Part shown: positions 1 through 5,357 of the stretch, piece after piece
Layout of the letters: the number at the start of each line of letters is the position of its first letter
Numbering within the stretch: position 1 is the first letter of the stretch
Origin: Bacillota bacterium
GTDB taxonomy: Bacteria > Bacillota > Clostridia > Oscillospirales > Ruminococcaceae
Assembly (NCBI GenBank): GCA_023429685.1
Contig: JAEZDF010000110.1
Span: 1 to 5,357, forward strand
Reading direction: 5' to 3'
Length of the DNA: 5,357 bases
Program-made: the position numbers and the translations under genes
Notes under the pieces: generated by a model
The model's input: the letters and a program-made list of their open reading frames with translations, nothing else
The model's database searches: none
Told to the model about the DNA's origin: nothing

Positions 1-712
1 TCTGCTGGGTTGATGCGGTTACCGTTTTTTCAATATTCGCGGTTTCACAGTTGGTTTTGCGGTTAATGTTGTTTCGCAGATCCTTAAGCACCTTAACATC
101 CATTAGCTCTAATGTGGAGAGGGTTGCACCCATGTATGTAATCAGGTCCTCTATCACTGCACTCTCGCGAAAGTACAGCACATAGCTGCCTTTGCGCTGC
201 GTCATTTTCGCCTCAAAACCTGCCTGAGACAAAATATAGGCAAGGTTTTTGCTTAGGGTATACCGAGGTGCCACAAACTCAATGCGATAGGTTTTACCGG
301 GGTCGCTGACGTATCCGCATGCCAAGAACGCGCCGCGAATAAAGGCACAGATTTCATCGTCGCTTTCCAAGTTCGCCATATTTACCTTGACCGAAATCTC
401 ATGCACAGAGTGCGACAGGTATGCAAGCAGTTTGTGCTTGTCTTCTACCGTTGCCGTAGAAAGCAAAAACAGCGGGGTTCCCCCGCCCAAGCTGCTCAAA
501 CTTGCGTCTATGCCGCATAATTCCATTAACAGAGCCTTTAAGCGGGCAGCGACACATTCATACTCTGTTTGGGTTAAGAGTGTATTCTGAAAAAAGCCCC
601 GAGAAAACAACACAAGTCCGTACAGCAACGCTTTTTTCTGTAAAGCACTTTGCCTTGTCGGTTCAGATAGTTCGCTCTTTAGCTTGTATCCAAAGCTGTT
701 TTGGTCTATCAT
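1..712 (-). CDS. whiA: DNA-binding protein WhiA (C-terminal part off the left edge)
   Basis: WhiA is a DNA-binding protein of Gram-positive bacteria: a sporulation regulator in Streptomyces, and involved in division and chromosome segregation in Bacillus. I translated the reverse strand from the ATG at 712: 237 codons stay open to the window edge. The N-terminus has the family's 'SFGYKLKSEL' region (6-15). A LAGLIDADG-like half follows around 123-150 with FIRGAFLACGYVSDPGKTYR, and the second half includes YVLYFRES (177-184) and the downstream IEDLITYMGA. Then comes the hallmark linker DVKVLKDLRNNINRKTNCET (205-224). The catalytic acidic residues of true homing endonucleases are normally not retained in WhiA. 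The family is usually a little over 300 residues, so the helix-turn-helix domain, roughly the last 70-80 residues, lies outside the window. The start is supported by a GGGGGA site 8 nt upstream. It lies 30 nt after rapZ, as in the usual cluster but without yvcK between them. Confidence 0.95.
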   Translation of the reverse strand, partial: MIDQNSFGYKLKSELSEPTRQSALQKKALLYGLVLFSRGFFQNTLLTQTEYECVAARLKALLMELCGIDASLSSLGGGTPLFLLSTATVEDKHKLLAYLSHSVHEISVKVNMANLESDDEICAFIRGAFLACGYVSDPGKTYRIEFVAPRYTLSKNLAYILSQAGFEAKMTQRKGSYVLYFRESAVIEDLITYMGATLSTLELMDVKVLKDLRNNINRKTNCETANIEKTVTASTQQ

Positions 713-720
713 TTCTAGTT

Positions 721-726
721 TCCCCC
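721..726 (-). promoter_or_regulatory. ribosome binding site of whiA
   Basis: On the minus strand GGGGGA stands 8 nt before the ATG at 712. It lies wholly within the 30-nt gap after the rapZ stop codon. It supports the whiA start, which is otherwise slightly unusual in its first residues (MIDQNSFGYK). Confidence 0.6.
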
Positions 727-742
727 ACTGCACCGCATGAAA

Positions 743-1606
743 TCACCTGTCTTTGGCGATGTCGCGATGATTTGCTATCGCGCGAACCCCTTTTTGTTCC
801 AGCGCCGCACACACCTTTTGCGCAAAGGTTACCGACCGATGTTTGCCCCCGGTACAGCCAATCGCCACCACCAGCTGGCTTTTTCCCTCGTTGGTGTATA
901 GGGGTAGGGTGAATTCCAGCAAATCGATAATCCGTTTAAGAAATTCCCTTGACTCCTCAAAGTTCATAACGAAATCAGAAACAGCGTGATCCAGTCCGGA
1001 TTGGGGCTTGAGCTCGTCATAATAAAAGGGATTCGGCAAGCACCGAACATCAAAAACCAGATCCGCATCGCTGGGCAGCCCGTATTTAAACCCGAAGGAC
1101 ATGCAGTTAACCATAATGCCCGCAGTAAGATTGTCTAAGAACAACGCGGAAAGACGCTCCTTTAGCTGAGCGGGCGAAAGAATGGAGGTATCAATCGTAT
1201 AATCTGCCCTGCTCTTAATCTGCTTAAGCATGACGCGTTCTACTGCAATCGCATTTTCTATCGATGCGTTATCGTTGTCCACCAACGGGTGCTTGCGTCT
1301 TGTTTCTTTAAATCGGCGTATCAAAACATCATCGCGGCAGTCGAGAAAAAGCACCTTATAGTTATAGCCGTTGTTTTTCATTTCGTTTAGGCTATCAACC
1401 AAACCGCTGAACATGTTGCCGCCGCGGCTGTCGGTGACGATGGCAATCTTGTTAATCTTTCCGTCAGACTGCGAGCAAAGCTCGGCAAATTTAGGGATAA
1501 GGATTGGGGGCATATTGTCAGCGCAAAAAAAGCCGATGTCTTCCATCACATTAGCCGTTCTAGTTTTTCCGGCTCCCGAAAGACCTGTGATAATAACAAG
1601 CTCCAT
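743..1606 (-). CDS. rapZ: RapZ/YvcJ family nucleotide-binding protein
   Basis: RapZ (YvcJ in Bacillus) is a cytoplasmic P-loop protein that binds ATP and GTP. In enteric bacteria it is an RNase E adapter that senses glucosamine-6-phosphate and controls GlmS synthesis through small RNAs; in Firmicutes its role is less clear. The 287-residue product has a Walker A loop GLSGAGKT (8-15), the conserved CADNMPP stretch (28-34), a Walker B-like VLFLDCRDDVLIRRF (85-99) and ETRRKHPL (101-108). The C-terminal domain has FGFKYGLPSDADLVFDVRCL (171-190) and the sugar-phosphate-pocket loop IGCTGGKHRSV (249-259), and the protein ends NHRDIAKDR. Length is normal for the family. A GTG at 1615 would add three residues, but the Shine-Dalgarno site GGGTGG overlaps it and sits 5 nt before the ATG at 1606, so I chose the ATG. 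It begins 21 nt after murB. The tail is less basic than in enteric RapZ. Confidence 0.96.
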   Translation of the reverse strand: MELVIITGLSGAGKTRTANVMEDIGFFCADNMPPILIPKFAELCSQSDGKINKIAIVTDSRGGNMFSGLVDSLNEMKNNGYNYKVLFLDCRDDVLIRRFKETRRKHPLVDNDNASIENAIAVERVMLKQIKSRADYTIDTSILSPAQLKERLSALFLDNLTAGIMVNCMSFGFKYGLPSDADLVFDVRCLPNPFYYDELKPQSGLDHAVSDFVMNFEESREFLKRIIDLLEFTLPLYTNEGKSQLVVAIGCTGGKHRSVTFAQKVCAALEQKGVRAIANHRDIAKDR

Positions 1607-1611
1607 ACAAT

Positions 1612-1617
1612 CCACCC
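1612..1617 (-). promoter_or_regulatory. ribosome binding site that decides the rapZ start
   Basis: GGGTGG on the minus strand lies 5 nt before the ATG at 1606. It overlaps the alternative GTG codon at 1613-1615, so it cannot serve that codon. This favours the ATG, which also gives the family's usual MELVIITG beginning. Confidence 0.6.
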
Positions 1618-1627
1618 ACTTATAACA

Positions 1628-2542
1628 TCAGTTTTCGCAACGAAACAGGCGAACCTCGCATTCGAGTGCGATACCTGTCTTTTGCAATACTTCCTTCTTA
1701 ACAAGTTCAATCAAGGCTAATACATCGTCGCAGGTAGCGCCACCTGTGTTGATTACAAAGCCAGAATGCTTGGTGCTGACCATCGCACCGCCGACACTAC
1801 AACCCTTGAGCCCACACTGTTCTATCAGTGCAGACGCATACCCGTTAGCAGGACGCTTAAAGGTGCTGCCGGCACTGGGGTATTCAAGCGGCTGTTTGGA
1901 ACAACGGCGGTTCCAAAGCTCCTGCATACGCATCTTTATTTCGCTTTTGGGCGCAGGGGTCAAGCGCAGGCGAAGCGAGGTAATACAGTAGTTCTTGTTT
2001 GAATAGGCGCTACTGCGGTAAGAAAGAGCCAGTTGCTCACCCTCAAACAGTCCGATATTGCCGCTCGGATCGATGTGGCGGCAGCTCAGCAGCACATCCT
2101 TCATCTCACCGTCGTAAGCACCCGCATTCATATAAGCGGCGCCTCCCGAACTGCCCGGAATGCCGTAGGCAAACTCCAGTCCCGAAAGACCTTCTTTGAG
2201 GGCAAATTTACACAGCTCGGTCAACGGCGTTCCCGCCAAACATAGCAGCTCGTTGCCTTCTCGCGTGATGCCAGAAAGGTTTTTGCCGATATGAATAACA
2301 ACGCCGCGTATGCCGCAATCGCCAACCAAGATATTAGAGCCTTTGCCCAGTATGCAGTAGTCGATGCCGCTCTTGCGCAGATACTCAATCAACATGGCAA
2401 TCTGCTGTTCGCTGCTTGGGGAAATAAACACATCCGCAGGACCGCCGATTGCAAAGGTAGAATGGCGGAACATTGGTTCATCCAGTTGGGCTTCACAGCC
2501 AAGGTCGTTACAGAACTTTATGAGTGATTGCTTCCATACCAT
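1628..2542 (-). CDS. murB: UDP-N-acetylenolpyruvoylglucosamine reductase MurB
   Basis: MurB is a cytoplasmic flavoenzyme that reduces UDP-GlcNAc-enolpyruvate to UDP-N-acetylmuramic acid with NADPH, the second committed step of peptidoglycan precursor synthesis. The 304-residue product shows the FAD-binding elements HSTFAIGGPAD (27-37), LGKGSNILV (65-73) and GIPGSSGGAAYMNAGAY (127-143). It also has the active-site YRSS (175-178), PSAGSTFKRP (222-231) with the proton-donating serine at 226, and a C-terminal LECEVRLF (293-300) that carries the conserved glutamate. Length and layout fit the shorter type II (S. aureus-like) enzymes, not the longer E. coli type I. An in-frame TTG at 2554 would add four residues, but the GC-rich purine stretch GGGCGGGG abuts it with no spacing; the ATG at 2542 is 12 nt away, long but workable. 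The 105 nt before it is the widest gap in the cluster. Confidence 0.96.
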   Translation of the reverse strand: MVWKQSLIKFCNDLGCEAQLDEPMFRHSTFAIGGPADVFISPSSEQQIAMLIEYLRKSGIDYCILGKGSNILVGDCGIRGVVIHIGKNLSGITREGNELLCLAGTPLTELCKFALKEGLSGLEFAYGIPGSSGGAAYMNAGAYDGEMKDVLLSCRHIDPSGNIGLFEGEQLALSYRSSAYSNKNYCITSLRLRLTPAPKSEIKMRMQELWNRRCSKQPLEYPSAGSTFKRPANGYASALIEQCGLKGCSVGGAMVSTKHSGFVINTGGATCDDVLALIELVKKEVLQKTGIALECEVRLFRCEN

Positions 2543-2647
2543 CTTTGTAATCAACCCCGCCCGTTAAAATCTAAATCCGCCGTAAACACGTTCCAGAGAA
2601 GTTTTGTCGTGTTGCGGCATGGGTATTCAAGACGTACACAAAACAGT
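2543..2647 (-). other. 105-nt gap between the ROK kinase and murB
   Basis: This is the longest non-coding gap in the window. On the minus strand it holds the purine-rich murB ribosome site near its end. It also holds an 18-codon ORF from an ATG at 2620 to a TAA at 2564-2566, which has no ribosome site. Two interleaved inverted repeats are present: GTTTTGT/ACAAAAC at 2601-2607 and 2638-2644, and AACACG/CGTGTT at 2585-2590 and 2608-2613. They could not easily form together, but arms of six or seven bases are expected by chance in this length. No T-run follows either one, so it is not an intrinsic terminator. No good -35/-10 pair is visible. It may simply be a spacer, or a scar of gene insertion. 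Confidence 0.5.
2555..2562 (-). promoter_or_regulatory. probable ribosome binding site of murB
   Basis: GGGCGGGG on the minus strand lies 12 nt before the ATG at 2542 and directly against the TTG at 2554. It is a C-interrupted purine stretch, weaker than a consensus site. Its placement favours the ATG but does not settle the start. Confidence 0.4.
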
Positions 2648-3613
2648 TTATGCGTACAAATTACCCAAAAATGCAGCGCCGATGATTCCGGCATCATTGC
2701 CAAGCTGTGCCGCGAAAAGCTCGGTGTTTGTTATGCTGTTTTTAGTGTAGCGTTCTTTTTCAACAATTGTGCGCAGCGGTGCAAGGATGGTCTCCCCTTC
2801 CTTGGAAATGCCACCGCCGATAAACAGAATTTCGGGCTGAAAGATGTTAATCATATTGATAATCCCGCAGGCAAGGTAGCTTATATACTGCGCCACAACC
2901 TGTCTCCCGCTGTCGAGCCCACCACGCATCGCGTCAAAGGCGGTACGTCCGTTTACCCTCGCCGCATCGTTGTCGCAATATAGCCACATGCCGTCGTTCG
3001 GGTTATCTCTTAGAAACTCCCGTGTCATAGCAATCAGACCGGTTGCCGACGAATAAGCCTCAAAGCATCCCTTTCGACCGCAGGTACATGGTCTGCCATC
3101 ATATACTATCACCGTGTGACCAAGCTCACCGCCGGCAAAGTTTGTGCCTGAATAAATCTTACCGTCAATGATAATTCCGCCACCCACACCAGTGCCCAAG
3201 GTAATTCCAATGACATTCTTAACGCCCCTTGCGGCGCCTGCGAGTGCTTCCCCATAGGTTGCAGCGTTTGCGTCGTTTTCCATATATACGCTAAGCCCCA
3301 AACGCTCCTTTATCAACCGCGCCATGGGAACGCGATGAAACTGGAGATTGTTTGAGTATTCAATCTCGCCGGTATCCTGATTCACCGTACCCGGTGTACC
3401 TATGCCCACCCACTCTATCTGAGCAAGCGTAAGCCCGGCATCCGCCGCGGCAAGCCTTGTTGCCTCCGCCATGTCGTCCGCTATCTCCTGCGCGGGACGG
3501 GGCGCGTTGGTCTTTTTCTTTGCCCTACCAACAATGCGGTACTCTTCATCTACTATGCCTACTGCAATATTGGTACCGCCAAGGTCAATTCCTGCATAAT
3601 ACTTCATACCCAT
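2648..3613 (-). CDS. glcK: ROK-family glucokinase
   Basis: This is a cytoplasmic sugar kinase, most likely phosphorylating glucose to glucose-6-phosphate with ATP. The 321-residue product has the phosphate-binding DLGGTN (10-15) and ENDANAA (112-118) with the catalytic aspartate at 114. It also has LGTGVGGGII (139-148) and GGELGH (161-166) with the sugar-binding glutamate 163. The ROK zinc site is His166 with Cys176, Cys178 and Cys183 in CTCGRKGC, followed by Glu185. The FQPEILFIGGGIS stretch (258-270) closes the nucleotide site. There is no N-terminal helix-turn-helix, so it is an enzyme and not a ROK repressor. Length is typical. Two starts compete: the ATG at 3613 (4 nt from the GGCGG core) and the ATG at 3607 (10 nt), the latter giving the common MKYYAGIDLGGTN beginning. 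It follows the PHP gene by 17 nt. Specificity for glucose over N-acetylmannosamine or another hexose is inferred from family resemblance only. Confidence 0.92.
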   Translation of the reverse strand: MGMKYYAGIDLGGTNIAVGIVDEEYRIVGRAKKKTNAPRPAQEIADDMAEATRLAAADAGLTLAQIEWVGIGTPGTVNQDTGEIEYSNNLQFHRVPMARLIKERLGLSVYMENDANAATYGEALAGAARGVKNVIGITLGTGVGGGIIIDGKIYSGTNFAGGELGHTVIVYDGRPCTCGRKGCFEAYSSATGLIAMTREFLRDNPNDGMWLYCDNDAARVNGRTAFDAMRGGLDSGRQVVAQYISYLACGIINMINIFQPEILFIGGGISKEGETILAPLRTIVEKERYTKNSITNTELFAAQLGNDAGIIGAAFLGNLYA

Positions 3614-3615
3614 TG

Positions 3616-3624
3616 CACCGCCTT
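3616..3624 (-). promoter_or_regulatory. ribosome binding site of the ROK kinase
   Basis: AAGGCGGTG on the minus strand differs from the consensus AAGGAGGTG by one base. It serves either the ATG at 3613 or the one at 3607; spacing does not clearly choose between them. It lies wholly within the 17-nt gap after the PHP stop codon. Confidence 0.65.
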
Positions 3625-3630
3625 GTGTTG

Positions 3631-4377
3631 TTACTTTAAATCATCCGCTTTCAGACCGCAGTAGCGTTCCAGCGAATCAAAAAAGCGGTCTTTGTCGATG
3701 TTAAGTATCAAATGCTCCGGAAAATCAATATCCGCAAGCAGATCCAGCGAGGGTTGTACACAGCCTATTTCAAGCGCTATATGTGCGTCCGCACTCACAA
3801 CTACTGGAACCTCATACTTTTTACACAGCTTGGCTATCTCAACACAATTGATTGCGGCACCTTTTCGCACGGTAAACGAGTGCGCATTGATTTCGACTAT
3901 CTTGTTATACTCCTTAAACGCCTTTATGCCCCGTTCGTAATCAAAGCGGAATGCCTCGGTTCCGCAGTGACCGATAACATGTACGTTTTTGTTCTTTGCC
4001 ACCTCTATGTATGCCTTGGTGTACTCGTCAATACTCACTTTAATGCCCAGCGGAAAATGAAAGGAGGCAATGACCCAATCGAGCCGTTCTAAGACTCTAT
4101 CCGGCAGATCGAGTCCGCCTTCGTATGAGATAATATCCGCCTCTGCACCGCGTAGCATAATTGTATCGTCAATCACACGGTTTACGCTTAACAGGTTTTC
4201 AAAAAACCAGATGTGCGGCCCGTCCGGCATCTGGGGGCAATGCTCCGTTATCGCTACGGCACACATCCCATTCTTTTTTGCATAAGCAATGTTTTCAAGA
4301 ATTGTACTGTAAGCATGACTGGATGCCACGGTATGACAGTGCGTTTCTGCAATGGACTTTGCTTTTCTGATATCCAA
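3631..4377 (-). CDS. PHP-domain metal-dependent phosphoesterase (YcdX-like)
   Basis: This is a soluble PHP-domain protein, a TIM-barrel-like fold that hydrolyses phosphate esters with a metal cluster. The 248-residue product (counted from the TTG at 4377) shows a full set of nine likely metal ligands: His13 and His15 in THCHT, His21, His46 in TEH, Glu79 in GAEAD, His107 in SFHFP, His137 in IGHCG, and Asp197 and His199 in SADAH. Order and spacing match the three-zinc E. coli YcdX type, and length fits too. Related proteins include histidinol phosphatase and polymerase PHP domains, but there is no extra domain here and no histidine-pathway neighbour. The substrate is unknown. The longer frame from an ATG at 4401 adds eight residues but has no ribosome site, whereas GGAGGA lies 7 nt before the TTG. 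It sits between hprK and the ROK kinase, which hints at a sugar-phosphate or nucleotide substrate; this is only a guess from context. Confidence 0.88.
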   Translation of the reverse strand: MDIRKAKSIAETHCHTVASSHAYSTILENIAYAKKNGMCAVAITEHCPQMPDGPHIWFFENLLSVNRVIDDTIMLRGAEADIISYEGGLDLPDRVLERLDWVIASFHFPLGIKVSIDEYTKAYIEVAKNKNVHVIGHCGTEAFRFDYERGIKAFKEYNKIVEINAHSFTVRKGAAINCVEIAKLCKKYEVPVVVSADAHIALEIGCVQPSLDLLADIDFPEHLILNIDKDRFFDSLERYCGLKADDLK

Positions 4378-4449
4378 GGATATATCCTCCACTAGTGCCA
4401 TGTAATTGTGATTGTTCGTCGCTGTTATCGTAGCAAAATGATAAAATAG
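4378..4449 (-). other. 72-nt gap between hprK and the PHP gene
   Basis: The gap contains the PHP ribosome site and an AT-rich stretch just after the hprK stop codon. A possible extended -10 element, TGCTACGAT on the minus strand (TACGAT at 4427-4432), has no recognisable -35 partner, so an internal promoter is only a weak possibility. No stem-loop with a T-run is present, so hprK transcription probably continues into the PHP gene. Confidence 0.4.
4385..4390 (-). promoter_or_regulatory. strong ribosome binding site inside the longer PHP frame
   Basis: GGAGGA on the minus strand stands 7 nt before a TTG codon at 4375-4377, an ideal distance. It would be inside the coding sequence if translation began at the ATG at 4401, which has no purine-rich site before it. 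This is the main reason for placing the PHP start at the TTG. Confidence 0.7.
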
Positions 4450-5357
4450 TTAATATGCGTCCCAATCGTTTGTTGTTGATGTATCGGCAGGCATCATACC
4501 CAGCTTGTCGAGCAGCTCGCGTGCTGCATTGTAGCCCATCTTCTTTTGACGATTGTTCATTGCGGCCACCTCGATAATAATCGCCAGGTTGCGCCCAGGT
4601 TTCACCGGTATAGTCAATGAAGGCAGACTAATGCCCAAAATCTCGGTATACTCGTTGTCCATTCCCATACGGTCATAAACCTTATTTTGATCCCAAAGCT
4701 CGAGTTGGATAATCATGTCCACCTTTTCGGTGACCTTAACCGAGCCCATGCCAAAGATACGACGCGCATTGATAATGCCAATGCCGCGCAGCTCAAGAAA
4801 ATGCCTGATGTTTTCCGGCGACGTACCAACCAGTGTTCGATTGGATACACGCCTTAACTCTACCGCGTCATCCGCTATCAGCCGGTGTCCGCGCTTTACA
4901 AGCTCTATGGCGGTTTCGCTTTTACCGACACCGCTTTCACCCAAAAGCAGGATTCCCTCTCCGTAAACCTCAACCAAAACACCGTGACGGGTAATGCGCG
5001 GCGCAAGTTCTACATTCAACTTGGAGATAAGCCCTGACATAAACGACGATGTAGAATCTGCCGTACGCAAGACCGGCACGCTGTACTCCTTCGCATAGCC
5101 CAAAATCTCAGGGAATAGCTCTAGGTCCCGTGCAACAATGACGGCTGCGGGCTTTTCCGCAAAAAAGGTGTTCAGACTATCCTTGCGCTGCTCTTCAGCG
5201 ATAGATGAGAGAAACCCAAACTCCGCCAATCCGAGAATCTGAATTCTTTGGTTATCAAAATACTCATGAAAACCCGAAAAATACAGTCCCGGGCGATTGA
5301 CCTCACTGCTGGAAATCAAAATCTGTGAGGACTCAATGGGCAGAAAGATTTCCTCCA
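4450..5357 (-). CDS. hprK: HPr kinase/phosphorylase (N-terminus off the right edge)
   Basis: HprK phosphorylates HPr on a serine using ATP or pyrophosphate and also removes that phosphate, setting carbon catabolite repression through CcpA in low-GC Gram-positive bacteria. The 301 visible residues include the N-terminal SSSEVNRPG (15-23) and the conserved RHG (His124). The Walker A loop is GESGVGKS (139-146), and ADDAVE (161-166) holds the acidic pair with the catalytic aspartate. The family signature LELRGIGIINARRIFG is at 187-202 and the C-terminal PVKPGRN and EVAAMN at about 250-267. The frame stays open to the window edge: the codon at 5317-5319, which can look like a start, is a TTG inside the conserved N-terminal domain and is read as leucine. 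Against a usual length near 310, about 10-20 residues are missing. It is the first visible gene of the cluster, so the promoter is probably further right. Confidence 0.97.
   Translation of the reverse strand, partial: EEIFLPIESSQILISSSEVNRPGLYFSGFHEYFDNQRIQILGLAEFGFLSSIAEEQRKDSLNTFFAEKPAAVIVARDLELFPEILGYAKEYSVPVLRTADSTSSFMSGLISKLNVELAPRITRHGVLVEVYGEGILLLGESGVGKSETAIELVKRGHRLIADDAVELRRVSNRTLVGTSPENIRHFLELRGIGIINARRIFGMGSVKVTEKVDMIIQLELWDQNKVYDRMGMDNEYTEILGISLPSLTIPVKPGRNLAIIIEVAAMNNRQKKMGYNAARELLDKLGMMPADTSTTNDWDAY

Larger units (their letters stand above)
1..5357 (-). other. putative operon hprK-PHP-glcK-murB-rapZ-whiA
   Basis: Six same-strand genes follow one another with gaps of 72, 17, 105, 21 and 30 nt. 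No stem-loop followed by a T-run was found in any gap on the coding strand, and each gene has its own Shine-Dalgarno-like site except where the gene start is off the window. In many Clostridia hprK, murB, rapZ and whiA are neighbours, so the backbone is familiar; the PHP and ROK genes are additions to it and yvcK is missing. Co-transcription is an inference from spacing and orientation. The 105-nt gap before murB and the 72-nt gap before the PHP gene are the only places where an internal promoter would fit. Confidence 0.75.

Noticed and set aside
1..712. whiA as a homing endonuclease because of its LAGLIDADG-like fold
   Set aside because: The linker DVKVLKDLRNNINRKTNCET and its position after rapZ identify WhiA, in which the fold is used without nuclease activity.
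716..739. Seven-codon ORF (MRCSGGN) between rapZ and whiA as a remnant of yvcK
   Set aside because: The Gly-Gly resemblance to the YvcK N-terminus is far too short to mean anything, and the bases are explained by the whiA ribosome site.
502..912. Plus-strand ORF of 136 residues across the whiA start and rapZ end
   Set aside because: It lies antisense to two well-supported genes with family motifs, has no recognisable domain and a composition rich in Pro, Arg and Ser typical of a shadow frame.
2564..2620. 18-codon minus-strand ORF (MPQHDKTSLERVYGGFRF) before murB
   Set aside because: No ribosome site precedes its ATG and ORFs of this size are common by chance. It is noted as part of the leader but not called as a gene.
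2601..2644. GTTTTGT/ACAAAAC inverted repeat as an intrinsic terminator of the ROK gene
   Set aside because: The arms are AT-rich, seven bases long, separated by a 30-nt loop and not followed by a T-run.
2528..2983. Plus-strand ORF of 151 residues over the glcK-murB gap
   Set aside because: Most of it is antisense to the ROK kinase's conserved C-terminal part. No domain or motif is recognisable, so it is best explained as a shadow.

Overview
The window looks like a chromosomal core region of a Clostridia-class Firmicute, most likely an Oscillospirales/Ruminococcaceae-type gut or anaerobic bacterium. This rests on the gene set (HPr kinase, type IIb-like MurB, a YvcJ-type RapZ and WhiA in one cluster), on strong Shine-Dalgarno sites with some GTG/TTG start ambiguity, and on moderate GC judged by eye. 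The placement is an inference from gene content and order, not from a marker gene or a database search.

All six genes lie on the minus strand, so transcription runs from right to left: hprK (5' end cut by the right edge), a PHP-domain metal-dependent phosphoesterase, a ROK-family glucokinase, murB, rapZ and whiA (3' end cut by the left edge). Gaps are 72, 17, 105, 21 and 30 nt. No convincing terminator or promoter separates the genes, so they are probably one operon read from a promoter beyond the right edge. The plus strand shows only shadow ORFs. No tRNA, rRNA, CRISPR, insertion sequence or other mobile element is visible.

The genes share a carbon-status and cell-wall theme. HprK phosphorylates or dephosphorylates HPr for catabolite control. 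The ROK kinase makes hexose-6-phosphate. MurB completes UDP-N-acetylmuramic acid synthesis from UDP-GlcNAc-enolpyruvate. RapZ is an ATP/GTP-binding protein whose relatives sense an amino-sugar phosphate. WhiA is a DNA-binding protein tied to division and growth. The PHP protein has a complete metal-binding set but no known substrate.

The main points of interest are the absence of yvcK (glmR) between rapZ and whiA, the two enzymes placed between hprK and murB, a PHP start that is better placed at an internal TTG, and a short RapZ C-terminal tail. I found no clearly new biological system; most of the window is a conserved housekeeping cluster.
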